A DNA stretch of 64,000 nt from positions 175,101 through 239,100 of the forward strand of contig BDDD01002241.1 of NCBI GenBank assembly GCA_001972305.1. The letters are read 5' to 3'. The stretch is from Cephalotus follicularis (lineage: Eukaryota > Streptophyta > Magnoliopsida > Oxalidales > Cephalotaceae). This document shows, piece after piece, positions 11,260-22,540 of this stretch (the first letter of the stretch is position 1; each line of letters opens with the position of its first letter). Made by a program: the position numbers and the translations under genes. The notes beneath the pieces are model-generated. The model was not told the origin of the DNA. It worked only from the letters and a program-made list of their open reading frames with translations, and searched no databases.

Positions 11260-11560
11260 AATTTAAAAATGGGCTAAGTATTTAGTCATTATGTCTTCTC
11301 TGACTTCGTACTCTCCACTTACCAAACCAACCACCAGCTAAGAATAACTAGAGGCTTCTAATTTATGAACCTCCAAGTGCTTTGCTATTGTCAATCCAGC
11401 AATCAGAGCTTCTCACTCAGCCTCATTGTTTGTTACTTTGAACACAAATCTCAGAGCATACTCCAAGGTCCACCCATCTGGACTAGTCAGCACCAATTCT
11501 GCTCCACTTCAGGAGACGCAAGATGACCCATCAACTGATAGTTTCTATAGCCCCCTCTCA
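11260..11560 (-). pseudogene. Tat archaeal-type RNase H (second RNase H)
   Basis: The minus-strand reading shows LSVDGSS, then GAELVLTSPDGW, EYALRFVFK and TNNEAE followed by EALIAGLTIAKHL, the characteristic series of the extra RNase H domain found only in Tat-lineage plant elements. At least three in-frame stops interrupt it (after DGSSCVS, after NNEAE and after EASSYS). The downstream connector to integrase remains open from 11259 to 10828. This domain is the strongest lineage marker in the window. Confidence 0.8.
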
Positions 11561-11699
11561 TTCTTAGAGGAGTCTTCTTCCACACACTCCATAGGTGTAT
11601 TGTCTCTTACAAAATCAATCCAGACCTGTGATTTTATTACTGGTTTGGCTTAATACTTCACATCGTATTCGCCCAATTAGACAGACCACTTGACTAGTC

Positions 11700-12039
11700 T
11701 GCCTGACATGTCTGGTTTTGATAGCACTTATCTAAGTGGCTTGTCGGTTAAAATTTTGATAGTATAGACTTGAAAGTACGGTCTTAGCTTCTTCACCGCA
11801 ATGATCATAGCATAAACATACTTCTCTACCTCTGGATATCTCCCATCAGAATCGTTCAAGGCCTTACTCACATAATATACTGGCCTTTGAAATTTGTCTA
11901 CCTCTCTGACCAGCACTGCACAAACTGCGTCTTGTGTCACCGCTAAGTACAAATACAAATCTTCTCCGTATTTTGGTTTTGATATCAGAGAAGTGGAAGC
12001 TAAGTATTCTTTCAATTTATAGAAGGATACTTGACATTC
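11700..12039 (-). pseudogene. Tat RNase H (first, retroviral-type)
   Basis: An open minus-strand segment (12015-11728) reads LYLYLAVTQDAVCAVLVRE, RPVYYVSKAL, RYPEVEKYVYAMI and LRPYFQ, the standard RNase H region that follows reverse transcriptase in Ty3/gypsy elements. It is bounded on both sides by in-frame stops. The copy in block B right (24403-24742) appears identical. Confidence 0.85.
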
Positions 12040-12930
12040 TTAAGACTAGAGAAACCCCTTGAGGTCCTTTAATATTTTGAAGAATGGAAGACACTTCTCT
12101 ACTGATTTGGAGATAAATATGCTCAGGGCTGCGATTTTTCCATTCATCCTCTACACATCCCTAATAGATTGAGGAGGTTTCATACCCTGAATATCAGATA
12201 TCTTCTCTGGGTTGGCCTCTATTAATCTGCTAGAGACAATAAACCAGAGAAACTTACAAGAGGTGACCCCAAAAGTACACTTGGAAGGATTGAGACGCAT
12301 CTTGTATTTTCTCAACGCCCCAAATGTTAATCAAATATGAGGACTCTTCGTTGGTGCCTTGACGAGCATATCGTCAATATAAACCTCAATATTCCTCCCG
12401 ATTTGAGATTGGAAAATTTTGTTGACCAACCGTTGTTAGGTGGCTCCAGCATTTTTTAATATGAAAGGCATGAATTTGTAGCAATAAATACCCTTATAAG
12501 TGATGAAGAATATCTTGTTCTCATCTGGTCCGTACATAGGAATTTAATTGTAGCCAAAGTAAGCATCCAAGAAACTCAACATTTTATAGCCGGAGGTTGC
12601 ATCCACTAGTTGATCAATCTTCAGGAGAGAGAAGTGGTCTTTTGAACAAGATTTGTTGAAATCTGTGAAGTCTATGCACATCATCCACTTGCCATTCGCC
12701 TTCTTGACTAGTACCGGATTCGTCAGCCAGTCAGAGTATTGCACTTCCCTTATAAACCCCGCTTGTAATAGCTTATTCACTTCATCTGCTATCACATGTT
12801 GCCTCTCAGAGGCGAAGTTCACTTCTTTTGCCTGGTCGGAGGCCGCATTGGATCCACACTTAGCTTGTAGACCATTACCTCTGGACTGATCACTGGGACC
12901 TCCTATGCCGACCAAGCGAATACATCTCTG
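12040..12930 (-). pseudogene. Tat reverse transcriptase
   Basis: Minus-strand motifs in order: LLQAGFIREVQYSDW, NPVLVKKANGKW, CIDFTD, KIDQLVDATSGY, FLDAY, GIYCYKFMPF, and the catalytic box YIDDMLVK at plus 12370-12381. The YIDD aspartates survive, but stops follow GYN, GAT, SPHI and RDV, so no polymerase can be made. Compared with the block B copy (24743-25633), this copy carries extra substitutions at conserved positions (KWMMCID against KWRMCID, FNKSC against INKAC), so it is the more degraded of the two. Confidence 0.88.
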
Positions 12931-13089
12931 TTATTTTTGGGAAACATTATTAGTTCATCTTTCTCCACCTCTCCAAGTTGTGAGCCAACCTGAAAAACTT
13001 TCTCTACATTGCCTTCCTCCAAAGGCACCTGCACGACATCCTCCACGTGCTGTGGATGCTCAGGCTCCACTTATCCTCTGAGCTTCACG

Positions 13090-13592
13090 TTAACTATGGG
13101 AAGGGTTTTTCCTTTCCCTTTTTCCTTTATGGCAGTCTGGTAGCACAGCCTGAAAATCTGTTGGTCTCCTTGGACTTGCCCCACACCAAACCTGGTAAAA
13201 AAAATTTACTAATAAGTGTCTTATCGACACTATCGCCTCCATCAAGTTCAAACATGGGAGCCCAATTATTGTGTTGTACGGGCTTGGTGTATCAACCACC
13301 GAGAATGTCATCTGTACTTGAGTTTGGTGGGGGGCAGTGCCTGCAACTACTGACAAATTGATGGATCTCAGAGGATGGACCATCTCTCCTACAAAGCCTA
13401 CCAGAGGAGTCTTCACTGGCCTTAGCTGCTTCACTGGGATCCTCAACTGATCAAAGGCATGTTTGTAGAGGATATCCGTTGAGCTCCCACTGTGAAGGAG
13501 GATTCTCTTCATAGTGAATAATTCTACTTAAAGAGTTACTACCACTGAATCATCATGAGGGAGACGTACTCCCTCAAAGTCTGCCTCTGAGA
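13090..13592 (-). pseudogene. Tat protease, active-site Asp replaced
   Basis: A minus-strand segment with the aspartic-protease layout of Tat elements: RILLHSGSSTDILY, LVGFVGEMV, FSVVDTPSPYNTIIGLPCLN. The family motif is normally DSG or DTG; here the catalytic Asp reads His (codon CAC). The block B right copy also has His (CAT), so the change predates that duplication. It is truncated on the gag side by the solo LTR at 13598. Confidence 0.8.
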
Positions 13593-13597
13593 AGGAT

Positions 13598-14487
13598 TGT
13601 CACACCCGTCCCAACCGAGACAGATGTGACCATCACGTGGCAAGCCTCCTTACGGAATCCTCCACGTGATATCTTAAAATCTGTTTGAAAACTAACATAA
13701 AGTTAAACTTTTTCCAAAAACTTGAAAATTTTTCTAACTCTTAAATTTTTCCGAAAATCGGGCATGTAGTATCCGTTTATCGGACTATACCCCCTGTAAA
13801 GAAAACACAGTTTATAAAAACACACTCCCGAAGGAGGAATCAAAAGTTTAAAAGTGGGCTCAGCCCTCAGCAAAACACAATTTAAAGCACTAAACAAGCA
13901 TGGTTGGGCTCCGCTCCAACCCCATTATCAAAGTATGAAAAGTAAATGTATAGGGCTCGGCCCTTTTCTTGAAGAAATGGAGAAGGCGGCGTCGGCTAGC
14001 AAGAAGAAGATGGTTCGGCTACACCATGAGCTAGAATACCATTCTCTCTTCAATGAATGATTTAATACAATGCTTAACATGGAATAATCTAGAAATTTTT
14101 AGACTTATGTAGAGCTTGGCCGAATTGCATAATTAAAACATGGTTTTGGGCCTTAATAATGGGCAAATTCGGCTATGGCAAGAAAGAATAAACATTGGGC
14201 CAAAATTTACATGATTTTTGGGCCTTAAACAATTTATTTAGCACCTTATCAATCTAATGATTAGCCCATGTTGTTAGGGAATAAGAATTTGGGCTTTAAT
14301 CCCTCATTAGATAACATAAGGTCCAAATTAATAAATAGTCCATAATACAAATTCATAACTTGGGTCTAACTTAATTTAATGCATGCCCAAATAAAATCAC
14401 CAAGGTCACATATAATTATGTGAATAGCATGCACACAAAAATGCATACTTAAATGATTATCCTCCAATTATGACACGGGGTGTTACA
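13598..14487 (-). mobile_element. Solo gypsy LTR, 890 bp, TSD AGGAT
   Basis: Bounded by TGTCACACCC and GGGTGTTACA and flanked by a perfect 5-bp repeat AGGAT (13593-13597 and 14488-14492). The otherwise collinear block B right copy has a single AGGAT at this point (about 26289-26293) and no insert, which proves the insertion and dates it after the block B duplication. The minus orientation is inferred from the TGTAACACCCC start and GGTGTGACA end seen on that strand. No ORFs of note; it is rich in gggctt/aagccc words. Confidence 0.93.
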
Positions 14488-14622
14488 AGGATATTACCTC
14501 ATCTTCTCCACCAGTCTTCAACATTTTGCTGTGCGTGTAGTTTTTCACAGCAAAGGTTTGTCTAGCATAGGCTTTTCTAGCCCTGCTATGATCGCCACCA
14601 GATGCAACCACTTCAGAGATTG

Positions 14623-17187
14623 TGTCACGCCCCGAACCGTGGGATGGGCCACACGACTCGACACGTGGCAATCCGTACAATCATCACCATAATTTAAGCA
14701 TAAAATTTAAAACTTAAATAAATCATAATCAAAATCATTTATTCAATGTATGGATTACAGACCCAGTTCGAATTATATAAATTACACTGTTACAAACCAG
14801 AATAAAATAAATACACAGTTTATTTTCCTGCAACTTTGTCCGTGGAAGCGTACTGTCGAGGAGGAGAAACTTACTGTACTCTTTAACCTTGCCGCTGCTG
14901 CGATGTGCCGCCCCTACCTGTTCATGTACCTGACCCATTCAAAGGAATGGGTCAGCAACCCTGAGGGTTGGGTAGGTCACCCCATATACGGGCACATACC
15001 AGAGGAATAAACAATACAAGCAGAGGAGAAAATAATAATAAAGATACATGCCTACATGAATGCAAATCACAATCCCTAACATAATCATCATCATCCTTTA
15101 TCCTCGGACTACTCTACTCGAATCATACATAACAATCATATCACAGAGGACTCTAGTCCGGTCATCCTATGGTCTGGTCAATATACATGGTTCACCTTTA
15201 GGTTCACCAGCCCGCGGAATTCTCCTCCAGGTTCACCTACTGAGCGGAATTCACCCCCCTTAGGTTCACCTGCTCGGCGGTTCACCCTTTGGATCACCAG
15301 CTTTGGCGGAATTCACCTTTAGGTTCACCATCGGCGGTTCGCCCGAGGATCACCTGCCTCGCGGAATTCACCCCTTAGGTTCACCTGCTCGGCGGAATTT
15401 TCCCCAGTTGGGCTCACCAGCCTAGGGTCATTTATCTAAGTCTTTTCCTTTCTATGTCCATTCTTTCCTGTAATATTTATATTCTATTCGTTATGTCCGA
15501 CCAGAACATAAAAGTCTTCATGGTGTCATTTCATGTACAGTACCGTAATTATTATTACGTGTAAGTAGCGCATATATAATAATGTCAGACGCATAGCAGG
15601 CCAGGAAATGCATTGCGTGGCGCGTGAGTCCTCTGCAAAAAGTGAACACAAGCCTGGCACATACAAAGGGAATATACTCCTTTTTATTCTCCCACCCGAG
15701 CGCATGCATATACATATTACTTGCATTTCCTTTTCTCCATGTATGCAGGGGAGACACATACATAACCTTGTCCATTTTCCTCCCTTCTTAGCGCACAGAG
15801 CAGAGGATGTCGCCAGGTATTGCGAACCCCTCTTGCCATGGAGCTCGGGCGTTGTCACCACATTAGCTCGACATAAAGCTGGCAGCTCGGCAGGGACATC
15901 CGGGCGGCATGGAATTTCCCCATGGCAGCTCAGGCGTCTCAACACAGCAGCTCTGGCGTCCGCCATGGGAGCTCGGGCATGGACGGTGGGCTCAGCACTG
16001 CGGCTCAGCTATGGCAGCCCGGGTGCTCGTACCTGGCGTCACAGCACTTCTCCCCTGGCGCTCAGCACTGGCAGTTCATGCTCAGCCCTGGCAACTCTTA
16101 CGCTCAGCCCCGGTGCCCTGGCATCTCTCCCCCGGCGCCATTCTGTCCGCTTCACGCCTGTACAGAGCACGTCGTTGACGAAGGGAGACATCGGCGCTTG
16201 CCGGCGAGGAGCTCGGCATGTGGCGACGTTCGGATGTGGGGCCATGGAAGCTCCCAACTTCGCCGCGGCGCCTCTGCAAGCAACGCCATCATGCCTTACG
16301 CACCACTGTGCATGCAGGGACAAAGCAACAGGGCAACACGCATATCACTCCTTTAATGCGTACTGGAACGCATGAATTAAATAGAGGAACGACCACGTTT
16401 TGGCTATGCATTGTTATTCTTTCTTAACATTAATACAACAATGGTACACAATCAACCAAATAACTAACGCACGAATGAGCAATACAACGCACAACAGACA
16501 ATAATAAAATGAATACTACGATCAAGCACACACACAGTAGCTGGTAGGCACTCGGACATGGAGTAACCTACCTGGAAGGTGGTTGAAAACGGAGACGCTT
16601 TCTCCTTTTCTCGTAGATTCTGACTTTCCTTCAGGTTAGGGACTGCTACGCTTCTTGTCAATTCTTCTTCCTTGTGCTCTTCTTGCCCCCAGGGAAATGG
16701 GTATTTATAGGGATGGAGTGCAGAGGACATGGGGCTTACTTGGATAGCACCCATTTGTCTTCTACCTCTCCCTCTATCACTCTCTCGATTTCTCTAGAAG
16801 CACTGTGCAAGATAAAAATGGCTAAAGCATGTCCCAAAGTCACCATCTGCCTTTTATAATTACGAGAGGAAGAGTCCAGAAATTCCTAGACTCTCTTTAA
16901 CAATTGCAGGCTTGGCCAAGCTTGGGCCAACCTCTCATCTTAGGTTAATTTCACCAATTGGGCCTCACTTATGTTTCTCCCATTCTCCCATATTTTAAAT
17001 TGGCCCAATGAGGAAAATAATTCCTTAAGTCCAATGTCTTAAATTAATTTTTCATTAAGGCCCAAAATCATAATTTATTTTTCATTAAGGCCCAATTAAA
17101 TATATCATAATTATCGGGTCCAGCCCAAAAGTGAAAAATAATTACAAAGCCCAATAATAATATTTTATAATATTTAGGGCTCTTACA
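14623..17187 (-). mobile_element. Solo gypsy LTR, 2565 bp, TSD GATTG
   Basis: Starts TGTCACGCCCC and ends GGGCTCTTACA on the plus strand, with a perfect GATTG target duplication (14618-14622 and 17188-17192). The block B right copy is uninterrupted here. On the minus strand it begins TGTAAGAGCCC and ends GGGGCGTGACA, the usual Tekay/Del-like LTR ends, and has a clear TATA box (CTATAAATA; plus 16702-16710). An internal minisatellite occupies about 15189-15428. Several overlapping open frames at 15600-16430 are GC-rich LTR sequence without recognisable protein features. It is long for an LTR, but no internal coding region is present. Confidence 0.9.
15189..15428. repeat. Minisatellite in the long solo LTR
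   Basis: About seven or eight degenerate units of roughly 30 bp built from ggttcacc, a short variable gctcg/agccc segment, then gcggaattcacc or gcggttcacc. Units vary in length by a few bases, so this is an old, interrupted tandem array. Internal arrays are common in long chromovirus LTRs. Confidence 0.75.
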
Positions 17188-17192
17188 GATTG

Positions 17193-18017
17193 TGTGTATC
17201 ACACCACTAGGCTGCTGCTCATCTTCCTGTTGCGGAGCTTGTTCTCTGCACTCCCTTCTTTCTTTGGGAGCATCTCTGTCAACATACTTTCTTATATGAC
17301 CTTTTTGAATCAGGTCCTTAACCTGATTCTTCAAGTGCCTGTATTCTTCCGTATCATGCCCATGATCACGGTGGTATCGGCAGTACTTATTTGAGTCCCT
17401 CTTCTCTGTAGTGGATCTCAATGGTGCTAACTACTGATAGGGACCTTGTCCTTCTCCACCACCAGTATCTTGGTTCTTGACTCCAAGATAGGGGCGAAAT
17501 TGTTGTAAGTGGGGATTGGTGCCCCCCTTTTTGGCTACTCCTCCCTCCCGGAGAGCTTGTGCCTCTGGTCATCCTTTGTGAGATCTGACCCTCCATTTCT
17601 CTTTTGCTTCTTCCCTGGAGCACTTCGTGAGTGCTCCTCTTTCTTGACCTGATGATCCAACCAGGAAGTCTTTTGCTTCCTAGCTGCCATAGCCTTCTCT
17701 GCGTTTACATACTTCTCTGCTCTTCTCAGCAGGTCTGCCATGTCCAGAGTAAGCTTCTTCGTGAGGGAAAAGGTGAAGGGTGAGTTGTCTTTCAACCCGC
17801 TATTCAGAGCTGTCAGAGCAAAAGATGGCTCCAAGTCCTTCACCATCAGAGACTCCTTATTGAATCTGGTGAGTTAGTATCTGAGGAATTCATTTTTCCC
17901 CTACACCAAGTTGATTAAATGATTCAAATTATTTCTCTGCGTGGTGCTGTTGAGGAATTTAGTGACGAACACCTCTGTGAACTACTCGAAATTCGACACT
18001 GAATTTTGAGGCAACGT
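17193..18017 (-). pseudogene. Tat gag, C-terminal part
   Basis: Capsid/nucleocapsid portion on the minus strand. From the Tekay junction it reads TLPQNSVSNFE, a stop, FTEVFVTKF, GKNEFLRY, a stop, LTRFNKESLMVKDLEPSFAL, then LADLLRRAEKYVNAE-like text (17535-17846) and the conserved CRYHRDHGHDTEEYRHLKNQ segment (17068-17421). These motifs are typical of Tat gag. Stops replace several family-conserved codons. The rest of gag upstream is at 21647-22497, separated by the Tekay insertion; the downstream gag/protease linker continues at 14493-14622. Confidence 0.85.
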
Positions 18018-19058
18018 GGAGTAGTGGTGGACCGATTAACCAAATCGGCTCACTTCCTAGCTATCCGAGAGGGTTTTTCTGTGGATCGACTAACATATAT
18101 CTTTTAACAGGAGATAGTGAAACTCCATGGGACGCTTGTATCCATTATCTCGGATCAAGATCCCCGTTTCATTTCTATGTTCTAAAAGGGATTTCAAAAG
18201 GCATGGGGTACGCAGCTCAGTTACAGTACAACTTTTCACCCACAGACGGATGGACAATCGGAAAGGACTATCCAGACTTTGGAGGACATGTTGAGATCTT
18301 GTGCTTTGGAGTGGACTAGAAACTGGGATGAGTATTTGAGCCTTGTAGAGTTTGCTTATAATAATAGTTTGCAGGCCAGTATTCAGATGGCTCCTTTTGA
18401 AGTTTTGTATGGGAGGAAATGTCAAGCTCCAACTTGTTGGGATGAAGTTGGAGAGAGAGTTATCGAGAGACCCGAGTTAGTCCAGATCACTACCGAGAAA
18501 GTGACAATAACGAGAAAAAAATTGAAAGCTGCACAATCCCGACAGAAAAGTTATGCAGATAAGCACAAGAGGGATATAGAATTTAAAAAGGGTGACCATG
18601 TGTTTTTGAAGGTTTCACCTTGGAAAGGAGTTCGTCGGTTTGGTTTGAAGGGGAAGATGAATCCTTGGTTTATTGGACCTTTTGAAGTTTTGGAGAAAGT
18701 TGGTACAGTCGCTTATCGACTAGCTTTACCTCCACAGTTAGCTCATGTGCATGATGTGTTCAATGTGTCCATGTTAAGGGGTTATCAGTACCATCCCTTG
18801 CATGTGGTTCACTATCCTTTGGACAAGATTCGAGAGGATATGTCTTATGAGGAAAGAGCCGAGGCTATTTTGGATCGGCAAGAGCGAGTCATGCAGACAA
18901 AGACTATCACGTTTGTTAAGGTATTATGGAAAAATCATCCAGAGCGGGAGGATACTAGGGAGATAGAGGAGTATATCTGGGAGGAATACCCTCATCTGTT
19001 TGATCAAAGTACGTGTTTGTCTGTAACTTCGGGACGAAATCTTCTTTTAAGGGGGTAG
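18018..19058 (+). pseudogene. Tekay-like chromovirus integrase and chromodomain, 5'-truncated
   Basis: Plus-strand fragment, opposite to the Tat host element. It opens at VVVDRLTKSAHF inside the integrase core and continues with IISDQDPRF and HPQTDGQSERTIQTLEDML (the D, D and E positions present), then EFAYNNS, MAPFEVLYGRKC, KGDHVFLKVSPWKGVRRFG, FIGPFEVLEKVGTVAY and HVHDVFNVSMLR. The end, VLWKNHPEREDTREIEE, resembles the chromodomain tail of Tekay-type elements. Two in-frame stops lie in the first 200 bp (about 18102 and 18183). From 18279 to 19058 the frame is open. Everything upstream (gag to integrase zinc finger) is missing, so the element entered truncated or was later deleted. Confidence 0.88.
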
Positions 19059-19061
19059 AGA

Positions 19062-21646
19062 TGTAATACTCCGTATGTTTATGTGTTATTATAATTTATT
19101 TGGTTGTTATAATATTTATTTATTTATTATTTTTGGTCTTTATATTAGAATTGGACCGTTTAGGCTATTTTGATGTGGATCATCCGTTTAATTTGTATTT
19201 ATTGGACTAATATGGTATTAGCCTTGGTCTAGTGGGCTTTATTGATAAGGATATACTAGTTTATTAAGCCCACAGCTACTACTCTCATTTTTTTTTAAAA
19301 CCTACTTTTATAACCCCAAAAACCCTATTCCCAATTTTACTTTACGCTCAGCCGTAGTAGTCTCTACAAGTTTGTTCTCTTCTTTTTTATTTGTTGTTTC
19401 TCCTCTCGATATCAGTGCAGCAAATAACACCCAAATTTGGTTTGATTCATTGATTGTTTAGTTGGTGTTGCCGTAATCTCTTTATTTACAAGGCTTACTT
19501 CTTGGTTTGTTCGCATTAGTACCATCTGTAATTGTCCAAGTTTGTCTTGACTTCTTTTACGTCACAGTCCATGTGCACAATAAAGGCTTCATTATATATT
19601 TGCTTTTGCTTTTACACTGGATTATCATTGCTAGATATATGTAAACTATCATCACAATCTCAATATTTTAATCCTATATATAATCTATTGGTTGTCGAGC
19701 CTCTGCATACTCCGTGATATGTCTCAACATTGTCTAATTCTTATAATGGTTTTGTGCATAATTGGTATAGGTGTAATAAATCATTAAGTTATCATTGTCT
19801 GTTTAAAATATTGCCCAATTCCTTCTTGGTGTCCATGCTTAGGGCTGGTAATTTGAGTCATGATACGCGACTCAAATCGAAATCGACCGAAATAAATAAG
19901 TTTTGGATCAAGTTTAAATGAGTTCGGGTCAATTTCAAATTGACCCGTTTGACACGAATAATAAACAGATCAATTTCGGGTCAACTTGCAAAATCCGAAA
20001 TTAACCCGATTATTAAACGAGTCACCTATCTACCCGTTAAACTGTAAATGGGTTTTGGATGATTGTAATGTTTGATGATATTTTAAATATTGATGATGGA
20101 TGCGTTTGTTTAGAAATGTATGTAGATTGAATATTAGAATTATAAATTGAAATATTTTTTTAAACAGGTTAAAATCGGGTTATAAATAGGTTGACTCAAA
20201 ATGACTCATTTAATAAACGGGTTACACGGGTGGTGTCGTGTCACCCGTTTATTAAATGGGTCGGGTTAGGGTTGATGTGTCTAACACGATTATTAAACAT
20301 GTCGTGTTCGGGTTAACCTATTTATCGTTATACTCATGTGTTGACACGACTCGTTTATGGCCCATCGACACGAATTGATAGCCCTATCCATGCCCTCAAA
20401 GTCAACCATATAAGAATTCTTTTGGTTCCGTGAATATTCAATACAGTAGGTTACTCAAGTCTAAACCATGGTCCAATAAATGGGTTATGGCCTTGCCTGT
20501 GTTGTTTTTCTTTTTTTCGTTTGCTATGCATACTAGTATTTAATTATTTATTATTTATTTGGTATTCGTAGCGAGCGTGTTATTGGACCATAGTGGTGAG
20601 GTTTAATGAGACCTTATATATGTAATTGATCTGCTTTTAGGCGTATTAATCTCGACCAATTAAGGTACGGATTCCGTTCCTTATTGTTTCTCTTTGATTA
20701 TTTGGTGGGATAAAATATGTTCAATTTTTGACTACTTAAATATATATTTGTTTGATTGAAAATTCATTATCGTTTTGACACACAATTTTAAGATTAATAA
20801 ATTTTGGATTTAATATGAATCCCTATTCGTTTTAATTGATTTTTAGAAAAATCAATGTTTTGAGAATTTTTGATATACTGAGATATAACCACCTATAGGG
20901 GTACCATAGGCATGTTCTCTGGCACAGAGACATGACACAATCTGTGGCGGTATGATTAGTCCACAACGTCTCTATTATATACTTTGTAGAAGATTTTAGA
21001 TCCGTAATTTGATTGTTAAGAGAGTGTGACGTTAATTAGAGGAGTATGAGTCGACCCTAGGATATTTGTCTGTCTGTCTGTTTGGGAATTGATTATGTTG
21101 TGTCATACACATCATTCCGTTATGCATGTGGATCCCGGAAAATCTCTTGCATCTATTTTTACGTATCGGTATATTACTGCATGTTTGGCTTTGTACGACG
21201 CAGGATTTGTCTGTTTGTTTGGAACTCAGTATGAAATAACCTACTTGGAAACTCTTATTTACTTTATGAAAATTTATAAAGATATATATATGTGTTTGTT
21301 TGAGATTTTGTAAAATGTCAATCTTTAAGTTATTCGTTACTTATTTTGCTATTCTATATACGTACTGAGCTTTGCTCAGCCGTATTTTCTTTCTCTGCGG
21401 CAGGTAATCAAGGGCATCAGAGGCATGTGTGATGAGTGAACTACCCATATGTCAGAGGATTAGTTAGTAGTCAGATTTTATTTATTTCAGTTGATTAGTG
21501 ATCATGTGAAAACCTTGAATTTTAGTTTTAAATTAAATATTACTTCAATTTGAGCTTATGGTATTGTTTTTGGATATTGACTGCTTCATTAAAAAAAGTC
21601 GATTTATTCTTTTGATGTGAATTTTGTGAGTCTGTTCGGTGTTACA
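19062..21646 (+). mobile_element. Tekay-like 3' LTR
   Basis: Immediately follows a polypurine tract (aagggggtagaga) and starts TGTAATACTCC; it ends GTGTTACA at the resumption of Tat gag. The length is 2585 bp, of which 555 bp is an inserted MITE plus its target duplication, giving a native LTR near 2.03 kb. A small open frame at 21089-21313 has no recognisable features. The 5-mer after it (TCATG) has no partner at the left junction (ACGTG), consistent with loss of the 5' half. Confidence 0.85.
19840..20386. mobile_element. hAT-type MITE nested in the Tekay LTR
   Basis: A 547-bp segment with terminal inverted repeats TAGGGCTGGTAATT / AATTGATAGCCCTA and an 8-bp flanking repeat (TCCATGCT at 19832-19839, TCCATGCC at 20387-20394; 7 of 8 identical). 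An 8-bp duplication and a TAGGG start are typical of hAT elements. The interior is full of gggtcg/cgacacg words, as in the widespread plant hAT MITEs of this kind. No transposase. Confidence 0.82.
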
Positions 21647-22497
21647 TCATGATCTAGTAACCACGTATAGGTTGCGACAGTCAAAGTTAACGGGAATCCT
21701 TGGTAAAACACAACATTTGAAGCATGATGTACCAGCATGATCTGTGTGTAGTAGCGCACATACTGGATTGGGTCAGTGGACCCGTCATACTCCTTGAGAT
21801 TCGGGAACCGGAATCCTCTTGGGATACGCTCCATCATTATCTCTGGTGTGAAGGGCGTACAATTTATGCTTCGTACCTCGGACAGGTACCCCTTCGACTG
21901 CTCGGCTTCTCTAAGCCTCATTTCCATCTCAGCAAACCTTATGTTCATGGTCTGCTCCATACCATCAATGTTCCTAATCTTGCTAGAAACCTACGATGTG
22001 CCTGTGGCAAGTCGGACTGAATGGTCTGACCTGCTCCTCTGTAACATTTTCGTCCTACAAGAAGCATAGGAATGTGCTTGGGTCTCTTCCTCCTCCACTG
22101 AGTAATCCTCTTCCATCGGATCTTACTCTGGAAGGTCTTATTGAGGATTATAACTATAATCCTTCGCACTCGAAGACTCCGCCCTCAAAGATGTATTAAT
22201 TTCCGACCGCCTTGGAGGACAGATGGACTTCCTCGACAGTTTTCGCCTGGCCCCTTGGGGCTGTTGAACTTTTGTGGCTTGCCCACTCAGTCCAGCCTGA
22301 TCTTTGAGTGCTAGTCGGTTTGGTCCAGCCTAATTTTGGCTGGCCAAATTATTCGCCAGCAGGGTTGTAAGACACCCCATTTCTTGGAGCAGTTGGTTGA
22401 ATTGCTCGCCGGTGATGGGAACTTGCTCGGGAGCCTGACTAGCAAAGGGAGCTTGGCTGCCAGCGGTCGCCGAGTTGATGATTCTTCTCGGAGGCAT
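21647..22497 (-). pseudogene. Tat gag, N-terminal part
   Basis: The start codon at 22497 gives MPPRRIINSATAGSQAPF, 44 nt inside the primer binding site, as usual for Tat gag. Next come a stop after NNLASQN (22330), a Gln/Arg-rich linker with further stops, and then an open part (21960-21662) reading MEQTMNIRFAEMEMRLREAE, PFTPEIMMERIPRGFRFPN, EYDGSTDPIQYVRYYTQIM and FYQGFPLTLTVATYTW. The coding text then meets the end of the Tekay LTR at 21646 and resumes at 18017 with LPQNSVSNFE. Confidence 0.85.
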
Positions 22498-22520
22498 GGT
22501 TAAATAATTTTTTGTCGCGT

Positions 22521-22540
22521 TTCCCACAGACGACGCCAAC
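22521..22540 (-). promoter_or_regulatory. Primer binding site of the Tat element
   Basis: Directly abuts the LTR end. On the minus strand it reads GTTGGCGTCGTCTGTGGGAA, close to the TTGGCGCCGTCTGTGGGAA-type site common in plant Tat elements. Position and motif fit; the exact tRNA is not assigned. Confidence 0.7.

Noticed and set aside
15608-16375. 255-codon plus-strand open frame
   Set aside because: Lies wholly inside the 2565-bp solo LTR, overlaps several other open frames of the same GC-rich stretch, and shows no domain, only Ser/His/Ala-rich text. Long chance frames are expected in such sequence.
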